A DNA stretch of 51,546 bases, taken from contig JADCJJ010000374.1 of the NCBI GenBank assembly GCA_020247085.1, forward strand, positions 1 through 51,546. Reading direction: 5' to 3'. The notes under the pieces are model-generated. The model saw nothing but the letters and a program-made list of their open reading frames with translations. It had not been told where the DNA came from and made no database searches. Source of the stretch: Myxococcaceae bacterium. Lineage in GTDB: Bacteria; Myxococcota; Myxococcia; Myxococcales; Myxococcaceae. This document shows, piece after piece, positions 41,578-49,453 of the stretch (position 1 is its first letter; each line of letters begins with the position of its first letter). The position numbers and the translations under genes are program-made.

Positions 41578-43065
41578 ATGGACCCGACGCACCCGAGAGC
41601 CACTCCCGCCGTCCCGGACGACGTCGAGGCGACGGCGCCCCGCCCCGACGCGTGGCTGGGTCGCGTCATCGACGGCCGGTACCGGGTCGATTCGCGCCTC
41701 GCCGCCGGGGGCATGGGCGAGGTGTTCAAGGTGACGCACGTCGAGCTGGGGCGGGCGCTGGCGTTGAAGATGATGAAGCCCGAGTTGAGCCACGAGCCCT
41801 CGTTCGTCGAGCGCTTCCGGCGCGAGGCCATGACGGCGAGCCGGCTCGGGCACCCGCACATCGTCGACATCACCGACTCGGGCCGCGCCGACACCGGTCA
41901 GTTCTACTTCGTCATGGAGTTCCTCGATGGCGAGCCCTTGACCGACGTCATCGGGCGGGGGCCGGCGGCGCCTGCGCTCGTGGTCGAGCTGGCGCGGCAG
42001 ATGGCCGAGGCGCTCGCCGTCGCGCACCGCGCCGGGGTGGTGCACCGCGACCTCAAGCCCGACAACGTCATCTTGCTGCAGCGGGCGGGGAAGCCCTTCG
42101 TCAAGCTCGTGGACTTCGGCATCGCGAAGGTGGTGACGCCCGCGCCCGACCAGAAGCAGACGACCCACGGCGTCATCATGGGAACGCCGCAGTACATGGC
42201 GCCCGAGCAGGCGGCGGGCGTCGCGCTCGACGCGCGGGCCGACGTCTATGCGTTGGGCCTCATCGTCTACGAGCTGCTGACGGGGCGGCCGCCCTTCGTC
42301 GGCGAGACGGCGGCGCTCGTGATGTCGGCGCACATCTCGAGCCCGCCGCCGCCGCTGCCGACGACGGTGCCGCTGCGCCTCCGAGGCCTCGTCGCGCGCA
42401 TGCTGTCGAAGCGCCCGGCAGAGCGGCCCGCCTCGATGGACGAGGTGCTGGAGGCGCTCGACGGCGGGGCGCTGGCGGTGCCGGCGGCGCGGTCCGCGTC
42501 ACGGCTTCCGAGGGTGCTGGGGGTTGGGCTGGCGGCGGTGGCCCTGGGAGCCGCCGTCGTGTTGTGGCTTTCGCCGCGCGCGAGCCCGGCGACGGGGGGC
42601 GCGGCAGCGGGGGCGCCACCGCGGCCGACGGAGGCGCTCGCGCCGGTGCAGCTTCCGGGCCCCGCGTCGGAGACGCCACCGCGACCGACGGAGGTGTTGG
42701 CGCCGGTGCAGTTTCCGGCTGCGGCGGAGGCGCCACCGCGGCCGACGGAGGCGCTCGCGCCGGTGCAGCTTCCGGGCCCCGCGTCGGAGACGCCACCGCG
42801 ACCGACGGAGGTGTTGGCGCCGGTGCAGTTTCCGGCTGCGGCGGAGGCGGCACCACGGCCTCTGGAGATGGCGGCGCCGGAGCGGGCCACGGTGCCGGCG
42901 CCACCACCGAAGGCGGCGCCGGAGCCAGCGCAGGGCGCGGGGCCTTCCCTGAGGCTCGGGCGCGTCGCGCCGAAGTCGAAGGCCGTCGAGACGAAGGACG
43001 CCGCGCGCGCGAACGACCCCGGCGACCCCTCGGACATCGTCCGTGAGGTCCCCGCCGGGTTGTGA
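41578..43065 (+). CDS. Hanks-type Ser/Thr protein kinase with membrane segment and Pro-rich repeat tail
   Basis: This protein has 495 residues. The kinase domain (~33-295) has the Gly loop AAGGMGEVF, K64 in ALKMMKPE, HRDLKPDN with D158, DFG with D179, and MGTPQYMAPEQ. The set is complete, so it should be active. One membrane segment lies near residues 311-330 (LPRVLGVGLAAVALGAAVVLWL region). The outside part is Pro/Ala-rich and contains a 39-residue unit (PPRPTEALAPVQLPGPASE, then TPPRPTEVLAPVQFPAAAE) twice, encoded by a 117-bp duplication. Unlike PASTA-type kinases it has no recognisable sensor domain. It starts 118 bp after the lipid operon; a link is not shown. Confidence 0.92.
   Translation: MDPTHPRATPAVPDDVEATAPRPDAWLGRVIDGRYRVDSRLAAGGMGEVFKVTHVELGRALALKMMKPELSHEPSFVERFRREAMTASRLGHPHIVDITDSGRADTGQFYFVMEFLDGEPLTDVIGRGPAAPALVVELARQMAEALAVAHRAGVVHRDLKPDNVILLQRAGKPFVKLVDFGIAKVVTPAPDQKQTTHGVIMGTPQYMAPEQAAGVALDARADVYALGLIVYELLTGRPPFVGETAALVMSAHISSPPPPLPTTVPLRLRGLVARMLSKRPAERPASMDEVLEALDGGALAVPAARSASRLPRVLGVGLAAVALGAAVVLWLSPRASPATGGAAAGAPPRPTEALAPVQLPGPASETPPRPTEVLAPVQFPAAAEAPPRPTEALAPVQLPGPASETPPRPTEVLAPVQFPAAAEAAPRPLEMAAPERATVPAPPPKAAPEPAQGAGPSLRLGRVAPKSKAVETKDAARANDPGDPSDIVREVPAGL
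42613..42846 (+). repeat. 117-bp direct duplication inside the kinase gene
   Basis: Bases 42613-42729 and 42730-42846 appear identical and in frame (39 codons). Each half itself contains two related ~57-60 bp parts (PPRPTEALAPVQLPGPASE and PPRPTEVLAPVQFPAAAE). The exact identity of long copies indicates recent duplication or ongoing copy-number change. Confidence 0.9.
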
Positions 43066-43066
43066 C

Positions 43067-44194
43067 TCAGTCGTCGAACGTGACGGTGGTGGCGTTGACG
43101 ACGAGCGCCACCACGGCGACGACGATGCTGACGAGCCCGACGGTCAGCCCGATGGCGGCCCACCCCTTGGAGGCGCTGTCGCTCGGTGAGAAGAGGAACA
43201 CGGCGCCCGGAATGGTCCCGGCCATGCCGAGGGTGACGAAGCCCAGGCCCAGGCCGAGGCTGGCACTCTGGTTGCCCGCCTTGACGCCGATGTTCACCTG
43301 TCCCCGCCGCGCCCGCTTCGACAGCACGAAGGTGCTCGACGGCGTGACGTTGTCCCCGGCGATGAAGAACACGTCGTCTGGCCGGTTGATGGGCATGTCA
43401 CAGGGCGTCAGGCACTCTCCGCGGGGGTCTCCGAGCGCGCGGTACAGCCTCACGCCCGGGTTGTCGGTCTCGAGGTGCACGGTGACGACGCCGGCGCCGA
43501 GGCGCTCCGGCCCTGGCGGGAGCGTCTGGGGCGGGAGGGGGGCCGGCCCTGCCGGAGGTTGGAGTGGAGCGGGGCGAGCGGCGGAGGGCGCTGGTGGTGC
43601 TGGTGGCGGGGGTGTTTGGAGCACTCGCGGCGTCGGTGCGTTGAGCGGGGGCAGCTCGAACGCCTCGACGCGTGGCGCCTCGAGGGTGAAGTCGATGACC
43701 CGCTCGACGGGCTCTCGGCCCGTGAGGTCGAGGCGCAACAGGTGCCGTGTCGGCTGCAGCTCGACGGTCACGGGTGTGGTACCCCGGGCGACGCCATCGA
43801 TGGTGACGCGCGCGCTCCCGGGGAGTGACGTGATGGTGAGGGCCTGAAGGCCCAGCTTCGCCAGCGCGTCACCCAGTGTTCGCAGGGAACGCTCGACGTC
43901 CTGGCGCTGCGGAGACGAGGGGCTCGCCGCGAGCCAGGCTTGCCAGGCGTTGATGGCGTTGGCGGGCTTCCCGGCCTTCTCCCAGGAGCGGGCGATGTTG
44001 AACAGCACCAGGGGCACCGGCCGCAGCGCGTACGAGCCCTCGAACGACGCCGCGGCCTGCTCGTAATCACCCCGGTCGTAGCGCGCGACGCCGTCCTCGA
44101 AGAGCGCGCGAGGCGTCGGCGCCGGGGCCTGGGCGAGGACCACGGTGGGCGGCAGCGAGAGGCAGAGCCAGAGGAGTCGGCGCATCACGAACAT
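43067..44194 (-). CDS. Exported PEGA-domain protein with TPR-like N-terminus
   Basis: This 375-residue protein has an N-terminal signal (MRRLLWLCLSLPPTVVLAQA). TPR-like helices follow (LFEDGVARYDRGDYEQAAAS, FNIARSWEKAGKPANAINAW). A PEGA domain comes next (ITSLPGSARVTIDGVARGTT, then VTVELQPTRHLLRL), then a Pro-rich linker. A C-terminal part with a second beta domain (VHLETDNPGVRLYRA) and two hydrophobic segments near the end completes it. PEGA domains are common in myxobacterial surface proteins and often bind envelope polymers; that role is inferred. Start is 44194 or 44185, both before the signal. It converges with the kinase gene (stops 1 bp apart), so the pair shares a terminator region. 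Confidence 0.82.
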   Translation of the reverse strand: MFVMRRLLWLCLSLPPTVVLAQAPAPTPRALFEDGVARYDRGDYEQAAASFEGSYALRPVPLVLFNIARSWEKAGKPANAINAWQAWLAASPSSPQRQDVERSLRTLGDALAKLGLQALTITSLPGSARVTIDGVARGTTPVTVELQPTRHLLRLDLTGREPVERVIDFTLEAPRVEAFELPPLNAPTPRVLQTPPPPAPPAPSAARPAPLQPPAGPAPLPPQTLPPGPERLGAGVVTVHLETDNPGVRLYRALGDPRGECLTPCDMPINRPDDVFFIAGDNVTPSSTFVLSKRARRGQVNIGVKAGNQSASLGLGLGFVTLGMAGTIPGAVFLFSPSDSASKGWAAIGLTVGLVSIVVAVVALVVNATTVTFDD

Positions 44195-44534
44195 CTTGCC
44201 CGAGTCGAGGGGGAATTCCCGCTCGCGCATGGGCAGCGGCCCGGCCGCTGGTCCGCAGGGTTCGTCAGTCGGCCGGAGCGGGCGACACGCCCGAGAGGGG
44301 TCGCCTCGCGCCGCGTCCGCTCCCGGGCTGGCGGAGGACACGTCGCGTGTGGGGGCTGGCGGGCCTCTGGCGGCGGTCATGAAGCCGTTCCTGCGACGGT
44401 GCCGTGAGGCGCTGTGGCGGGTCGTGGGGGAGGCGCATTCAGCGAGCTGCCCGGGCGCGACTCCGCTCGGCGCGTCGGCCTGTCGTGCGGCTGCGCGGCG
44501 CGCTGCTGCGTCCGTGCGCGAGCGGCGACGCGGC
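44195..44534. other. Intergenic region, nothing recognised
   Basis: This is 340 bp upstream of the PEGA gene and downstream of the collagen-like lipoprotein gene, both on the minus strand. Open frames run through on both strands but give Arg/Ala/Pro-rich sequence without motifs. The stretch 44200-44225 (GAGTCGAGGGGGAATTCCCGC) contains GGGGGAATTCCC, a near-palindrome that could belong to the PEGA gene's promoter. Confidence 0.4.
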
Positions 44535-46325
44535 TCAGCGCAGCAGCAGCTGGACGGGCCCGTCGGCGCCGGGAGCTCCGTAGGGGCCCCTCGAGCCCGC
44601 GACCCCGTCACTCCCCCGTGGGCCGGTGCTTCCGCCAGAGACGGTGGTCGAGCGGCCGTTGGAGTAGCAGCTGGCACCCCCGCCACCGGGACCGCCGGAC
44701 CCACCGGCTCCACCTGGCCCGCCCGGGCCGCCGGGGCCGCCTGCTCCGCCGCGCGACTTGAAGACGGCGCGCACGAAGGGCTCGTCGTGGCAGGCCGTGC
44801 CGCAGAAGAGCTCGACCATCACGGGGCCGCCGTCGCCGCCGGGTCCGCCCGGTCCGCCGTTGCCACCCGGGCCGCCGTTGCCGCCTCGGCCACCGCTGCC
44901 GCCCGGAGAGCCCGGGCACGAGGCCGAGAAGCCGCTCGAGCCCGTCATGCCGGTATACCCCGGCGACCCAGCGCGGCCCGGCACCCCGGCGCCGCCCCGG
45001 CTGCCGAACTCGAAGGACGTGGCGCCCCGAGGCAGGACGAACTGGCGCCGCGCTCCAGTCTCGGCCACGGCCTCGACGAGCAGCCCCTGGGTGGTGGGCT
45101 CCACCGCGACGTTCACCGCGGGCCCCCGCGTCGAGGCGTTGCCCTCGAAGTAGTTGGACGGCGGCTCGAGCACGACGAGGGGCACCTGGAGCAGCTGAAC
45201 CTGACGCCCGAGGAGGACGAGCGGCACCACGAGGCCGAAGCCGGCGCGCGTCACCGCCAGCAGGTCGGGCATGGCGAGCTGCTCGGTGACGACGAGCGTG
45301 CCGTCACCCTGAAGGGTCGCGAAGTCGGAGCCGACCTGCACTTCGGCCGCGTCGATGCATGGCGTGACGTCGAGGGTGTCGGGTGGAGCGCAGAGGGGCA
45401 GCGCGGCACTCCAGCCCACGCCGAAGCGGACGAGCGGGCGCAGGTCGATGCGCGGCGTCCTCCCGTCTTCGAGGGAGAGCCGCGTCACCTGGGCGTCGAG
45501 GGCTTGTGACGCGCGCAGCGCCGGGGAAAGCGTCAGCGGTGGCTGCACCACGGCGGGCAGGAGGCTGGCGAGGGGCTGGCGCCAGCGGCCGGTGGCCATC
45601 ACGGCGGCCTCGACCTCCTCGGTGCGTGCCTTGACCTCAGCGAAGCTGGAGGCGGCGAGGTGGAGCCGGATGACGCGGCGCCGTGCGCCCTGACGCAGGG
45701 CCTCGGTCGGGCAGCGCACCTCGAGCTCCCGGAGCAGGCGCTCGTCGTCGAGGGTCGCGATGCGCTCGGGCGTGAGCGGCGCACCGTCGAGGACGCCCTC
45801 GTCGAGGTCGAGGGTGCGGGCGAGGGTGTCGACGGCCCGGCGCGTCGGCGCGTCGCTGATGGTGAGCCGGGCGAGGTCGGCTCTGAGGCGGCGCAGCGCC
45901 TCGGAGGGCTCGCGGGGGCGCGCGGCGAGCACGCGCTGGGCTGCCACCACCCGCGCGGGGTCCGAGGCCGCGATGCTGTCGCGCGTCAGCGGCGCCAGGC
46001 GCGAGTAGAAGCGCTGCCGGCTCGGCGGGGGCAGCGTCGGCAACAGCGAGGTGCTGCAGCGCACCCAGCGGTCGAGGTCGACGTCTTCGCGTTCGAGTCC
46101 GGCGACGAACGGGTCGATGAGCGCGTCGTCGGTGCGCGCGAGGTTGCCGGCGACACAGGCCCGGGGGTTGTCGTCAGACCGCGAGAGGAAGTGCAGCAGC
46201 GCGTGGCCCGGCCACCGCGCCGAGTCCGCGCGCAGGTTGCCGAGCGTGTACACCGCGGGGAAGGTCGGCACGCAGGCTGACAGCGCGAGGAGCGCGAACG
46301 CCGCGAAGCGGGAGGTGACGATCAT
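44535..46325 (-). CDS. Lipoprotein with C-terminal collagen-like Gly-x-y repeats
   Basis: This 596-residue protein has a lipoprotein signal, MIVTSRFAAFALLALSAC, with lipobox LSAC. Residues ~25-430 are a mostly helical, then beta-rich, domain I do not recognise. From ~445 the sequence is Gly-rich in triplets: GAGVPGRAGSPGYTGMTGSS, later GGRGGNGGPGGNGGPGGPGG, then GPRGSDGVAGSRGPYGAPGA. A Cys-containing break (MVELFCGTACHDEPFV) interrupts them. The triplets resemble collagen-like repeats or a polyglycine II bundle; Pro is present but not frequent at y. It is probably outer-membrane anchored and cell-surface. The start at 46325 is set by the signal. Confidence 0.8.
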   Translation of the reverse strand: MIVTSRFAAFALLALSACVPTFPAVYTLGNLRADSARWPGHALLHFLSRSDDNPRACVAGNLARTDDALIDPFVAGLEREDVDLDRWVRCSTSLLPTLPPPSRQRFYSRLAPLTRDSIAASDPARVVAAQRVLAARPREPSEALRRLRADLARLTISDAPTRRAVDTLARTLDLDEGVLDGAPLTPERIATLDDERLLRELEVRCPTEALRQGARRRVIRLHLAASSFAEVKARTEEVEAAVMATGRWRQPLASLLPAVVQPPLTLSPALRASQALDAQVTRLSLEDGRTPRIDLRPLVRFGVGWSAALPLCAPPDTLDVTPCIDAAEVQVGSDFATLQGDGTLVVTEQLAMPDLLAVTRAGFGLVVPLVLLGRQVQLLQVPLVVLEPPSNYFEGNASTRGPAVNVAVEPTTQGLLVEAVAETGARRQFVLPRGATSFEFGSRGGAGVPGRAGSPGYTGMTGSSGFSASCPGSPGGSGGRGGNGGPGGNGGPGGPGGDGGPVMVELFCGTACHDEPFVRAVFKSRGGAGGPGGPGGPGGAGGSGGPGGGGASCYSNGRSTTVSGGSTGPRGSDGVAGSRGPYGAPGADGPVQLLLR

Positions 46326-46791
46326 GACGGCGGAGCACCTTGGCGCAGCTCCGCGCAGAGGGCCACGGCGTGGTCTCCGTTCTTGGCCGCCGGTGGGCGG
46401 GCAGTCGGTCTCCCCGCGGCGGGAGTCGGTTCCGGCGCCGCGTCGCGACGGGCGCTGGTGTCCCGGTGACCTGGCCGCTGGGCGTGGTCTCCGCGTTCCA
46501 TGCGGCCCCTCGGACGAGGGGGTGGGTCGGCCGAGCGAGGCGAGCGCGGCGCGTGGTGGCGGCAGCTCCGGAGCGGCGTCACGCCGAAGGTCGGCGTCGC
46601 GGGGAGCCGGCGTCTGGGCGTGGTCCCCGCGTTCCATGCGGCCCCTCGGACGAGGGGGCGGGTCGGCCGCGCGCAGCGAGCGCTGCGCGGGGGGAGGACG
46701 TCGACTCGAGAGAACCTGACGGGTGCCGCGGTCGGTCGAGCGGCGCCGTCGTGGCGTGCCGTCGCCGCCTCCGGGCCCGGCCGCCTGCCTG
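46326..46791. repeat. Intergenic region with a direct repeat, copies 136 bp apart
   Basis: Bases 46481-46550 (GGCGTGGTCTCCGCGTTCCA... through GGGGGTGGGTCGGCC) recur at 46617-46686 with few differences; copies are ~70 bp. The unit includes CGGCCCCTCGGACGAGGGGG, which can form a CCCCTCG/CGAGGGG hairpin, so each copy is a potential stem-loop. A third, weaker GGCGTGGTCTCCG word lies at 46367-46380. No gene is supported here. Confidence 0.7.
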
Positions 46792-47217
46792 TCAGTCCTC
46801 GACACCCAGCTGGCGGCACAGCGCGAGGCCCTCATCGACCTCCGAGGGCGTGGCCTGGGCCGTCGAGGCGCAGAAGACGGTGCGCGCCCCGACGCGCTTG
46901 CTCGCGAGAAAGGCGTCGCGCTCGGCGCCCAGCCGGTACCGCACGGCTGCGTAGCCTTCGCCGTCGTCGACGAGCACGCCCGAGGCGCCCTCGTCCGTCA
47001 CCGCGTCACGCAGCTCGCTGGCGCGTGGCACGGGCTGCGGCCGGAGCTCGAGCGTCGCCACCACGCGGCCCTTTGGCCCTACCGTCAGGCCACCAGGCAC
47101 GGCCGTCGCGACCCACCCGGTGGGCAGCGGTACCCGGAGCGCGTTGGAGGCGCTCTTCGGCTCGGGGCACGCACTGACGAGGCCGAGCCCCAGCACGCCG
47201 CCCAGCACCGCCTTCAC
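46792..47217 (-). CDS. Small lipoprotein coupled to bacM
   Basis: This 141-residue lipoprotein has the signal MKAVLGGVLGLGLVSAC (lipobox VSAC). The remaining ~125 residues are a compact alpha/beta domain (RVVATLELRPQPVPRASEL, YAAVRYRLGAERDAFLASKR, ARTVFCASTAQA) with two further Cys residues that might form a disulfide. Its ATG overlaps the stop of the bactofilin gene (ATGA), so it is translated with it. Such coupling suggests an envelope partner for the cytoskeletal protein, or simple operon packing. Family not recognised. Confidence 0.72.
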   Translation of the reverse strand: MKAVLGGVLGLGLVSACPEPKSASNALRVPLPTGWVATAVPGGLTVGPKGRVVATLELRPQPVPRASELRDAVTDEGASGVLVDDGEGYAAVRYRLGAERDAFLASKRVGARTVFCASTAQATPSEVDEGLALCRQLGVED

Positions 47218-47645
47218 TTCGCGGGCGCGCCCGGCGCTGGCGGCGCTTTCCCGGTGAGGTTCTCCATCTTCGTCGTGCCCTCGAAGATGACGCCGCGGTC
47301 CATCGACATCGACGGCGTCTCGATGGTGCCCTTGATGCGCGCCGGCGCGTGCAGCTCGACGTGCCCCGTCGCGCGAATGGTGCCCTCGACGGCGCCGCTC
47401 ACGATGATGACGCCGGCGTTGATGTCGGCCGTCACCTTCGCGCCCTCGCCAATCGTCAGCGTGTCCTTGGTGAGGATGGTGCCGGTGAACTTCCCGTCGA
47501 TGCGCACCTCACCCTCGAAGGTCAGCTTCCCCTCGAACTCGCTCCCCTTCCCCAACAGCGCGTTGAGCTGCCCTGCCTTGCCAGACACGGATCTCTCCTC
47601 CCTGGCGGGCGATGCTCCGTCCCGCTTGTCACCGAATAGCGCCAT
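47214..47645 (-). CDS. bacM: Bactofilin (BacM-like)
   Basis: This 143-residue bactofilin has a short unstructured N-terminus, a central DUF583-type right-handed beta-helix and a Pro/Ala-rich C-terminus. The helix rungs read FEGKLTFEGEVRIDGKFTG, LTIGEGAKVTADINAGVIIV, then GTIRATGHVELHAPARIKGT. Bactofilins polymerise without nucleotide into cell-shape filaments. In M. xanthus, bacM lies beside parB and parA, as here (26 bp from parB). The strand, order and size agree, so I use the name bacM. The ATG is preceded by a modest ribosome binding site. It may share the parAB promoter. Confidence 0.9.
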   Translation of the reverse strand: MALFGDKRDGASPAREERSVSGKAGQLNALLGKGSEFEGKLTFEGEVRIDGKFTGTILTKDTLTIGEGAKVTADINAGVIIVSGAVEGTIRATGHVELHAPARIKGTIETPSMSMDRGVIFEGTTKMENLTGKAPPAPGAPAK

Positions 47646-47670
47646 GCGACGTGTTCCCAGTGGTGCTGCG

Positions 47671-48564
47671 TCACCGCTTGATCAACCCGATGATCCGCTC
47701 GAGGTCTTCGTAGCTGAAGTACTCGATCTCGAGGGACCCCTTGCCAGAGCCCTTCTCCACCAGATGGACCTTCGTGCCAAGCCGTCGCTGCAGGTCCTCG
47801 ACGAGGCGGCGGGCCTCGGGGCTCGCCCTGGCGGCGGCCTGCCCGCGGCGGGGTGGCTTCGACGACGCGGGCTTGAGGCCCTTCACCCGGGTCTCGACCT
47901 CGCGCACCGTCAGCTTGTCGGTCACCACCGCGCGGGCGAGCGCGACGATGTCGGCGGGGCGGTTGAGCCCCAGCAGGGCGCGCGCGTGCCCCATGTCGAG
48001 GTCGCCCTCGGCCAGCAGCTGCTTCACCTCGTTGGGGAGGGAGAGCAGGCGCAGCGCGTTGGCGACGGTGGAGCGGTCCTTGCCGACACGGTCGGCGACC
48101 TGCTCCTGCGTGAGGCGGCGCTCTTCGAGGAGCCGCCGGTAGGCCTCGGCCTCTTCGAGCGGGTTGAGGTCGGCGCGCTGAATGTTCTCGACGAGGGCGA
48201 GCTCGTACGCCTCGGCGTCGGTGGCCTCGCGCACGATGGCCGGTAGCTCGCGCAGCCCGGCGCGCTGCGCGGCCCGCCACCGGCGCTCGCCGGCGATGAG
48301 GCGGTACCCGCCGCGGCTGTCGCGTCGCACCAGCACCGGCTGCAGCACGCCCTGCTGTTTGAGCGAGACAGCCAGCTCCTCGAGCTCGGCCTCGTCGAAG
48401 GCCTTGCGCGGGTTGGCGCGGTCCGCGTGAATCTGGTCGACTGGCAGCCGCGTCACACCCCCCGTCGGCGCCGGCCGCGCCTCTTGCTGCAGCAGCGCCC
48501 CCAGCCCCCGCCCCAGCGCAGGCTTGCGCTGCGCGCTCGTCAGAACCTTCACCACCCCGGGCAT
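47671..48564 (-). CDS. parB: Chromosome partition protein ParB (CTPase, parS-binding)
   Basis: This 297-residue protein has an N-terminal ALGRGLGALL motif (ParA-activating type). The CTP-binding box follows (IAGERRWRAAQRAG) with the preceding PRKAF and QQGVLQPVLV elements. A helix-turn-helix for parS lies in LTQEQVADRVGKDRSTVANA, and the C-terminal dimerisation domain is LEIEYFSYEDLERIIGLIKR. It loads on parS, slides along DNA in the CTP-bound state and is moved by ParA. GGAGG lies just before the ATG. The 97-bp gap from parA contains a palindrome, so parB may also have its own promoter. Confidence 0.95.
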   Translation of the reverse strand: MPGVVKVLTSAQRKPALGRGLGALLQQEARPAPTGGVTRLPVDQIHADRANPRKAFDEAELEELAVSLKQQGVLQPVLVRRDSRGGYRLIAGERRWRAAQRAGLRELPAIVREATDAEAYELALVENIQRADLNPLEEAEAYRRLLEERRLTQEQVADRVGKDRSTVANALRLLSLPNEVKQLLAEGDLDMGHARALLGLNRPADIVALARAVVTDKLTVREVETRVKGLKPASSKPPRRGQAAARASPEARRLVEDLQRRLGTKVHLVEKGSGKGSLEIEYFSYEDLERIIGLIKR

Positions 48565-48606
48565 GCGACCTCCAACAGCACCACCGCGCCTGCGATGGCT
48601 TGAGAA

Positions 48607-48620
48607 TTCAACGGGTTGAA
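48607..48620. promoter_or_regulatory. Small palindrome between parA and parB
   Basis: TTCAAC-GG-GTTGAA is a perfect 6-bp inverted repeat in an A+T-rich patch (48600-48660) upstream of parB. It could be an operator or a short transcript hairpin. Confidence 0.35.
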
Positions 48621-48661
48621 AAAGTAGCTCCCTCGAGAATGCGCCATTTCTTGCTCATCAG

Positions 48662-49453
48662 CTAAGCCACCTGGCCCCGGCGACGCCTGGCGTTCTGGCG
48701 CCGCAACAGCTCCCGCGACAGCTGCAGGTACGCCTCGCAGCCCTTGGAGCGGATGTCGTAGAGCAGCACGGGCTTGCCGAAGCTGGGGCTCTCGGCGAGG
48801 CGGACGTTTCGGGGCACGACGGCGTCGAAGACGAGCTTGGGGAAGACGCGGCGCACCTCATCGGCGACCTGTCGCGAGATGTTGGCGCGCGGGTCGAACA
48901 TGGTGAGCACGATGCCCTCGACGGTGAGGCGCCGGTTGAGCGAGCCCTGCACGGCCTCGACGGTCGACAGGAGCTGCGCGAGGCCCTCCATCGCGTAGTA
49001 CTCACACTGGAGCGGGATGAGCACGGCGTCGGCGGCGACGAGGGCGTTGAGGGTGAGGAGGCCGAGTGATGGTGGGCAGTCGATGAGCACCGCGTCGTAG
49101 CCCCGGGCGACCTCGGCCAGCACGCGCTCGAGCCGGCGCTCACGGGCGTCGACGTTGACGAGCTCGACCTCGGCACCGGTGAGGTCCGGCGTGGCCGGCA
49201 CCACGTCGAGGAAGCGCAGCTCGGTCGGTTGAATCACCTCGCCGAGGGGGCGCTCGTCGACGAGGCAGTCGTAGATGCTGCCTGTCAGCGTCGCGCGGTC
49301 GATGCCCAGGCCTGAACCGGCGTTCCCCTGGGGGTCGAGGTCGACCAGCAGCGTCTTCTGTTCGGCGGCGGCGAGCGAGGCGGCGAGGTTGATGGCCGTC
49401 GTCGTCTTGCCCACCCCACCCTTCTGATTCGAGACCGCGAGGATTCGCCCCAT
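48662..49453 (-). CDS. parA: Chromosome partition ATPase ParA (Soj type)
   Basis: This 263-residue Soj-type ATPase begins MGRILAVSNQKGGVGKTTTA with the deviant Walker A at residues ~10-17. DLDPQGNAGSGLG and Walker B AVLIDCPPSLGLLTLNAL follow. It moves the ParB-parS complex along the nucleoid. The start at 49453 gives the short N-terminus of chromosomal ParA; 49465 (MTPP) and longer starts are possible but add unrelated sequence. It is distinct from PomZ at 5.7 kb, which carries an extra N-terminal region. Its upstream side has no rsmG/mnmG pair within the window, only repeats. Confidence 0.95.
   Translation of the reverse strand: MGRILAVSNQKGGVGKTTTAINLAASLAAAEQKTLLVDLDPQGNAGSGLGIDRATLTGSIYDCLVDERPLGEVIQPTELRFLDVVPATPDLTGAEVELVNVDARERRLERVLAEVARGYDAVLIDCPPSLGLLTLNALVAADAVLIPLQCEYYAMEGLAQLLSTVEAVQGSLNRRLTVEGIVLTMFDPRANISRQVADEVRRVFPKLVFDAVVPRNVRLAESPSFGKPVLLYDIRSKGCEAYLQLSRELLRRQNARRRRGQVA

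Noticed and set aside
41578-43065. Kinase as part of the lipid operon
   Set aside because: There is a 118-bp gap with a strong hairpin and no functional link visible; treated as separate.
48651-48658. TTGCTCAT half-site matching the palindrome arm before the lipid operon
   Set aside because: Only one half is present, with no mate; an 8-mer match by chance is likely.
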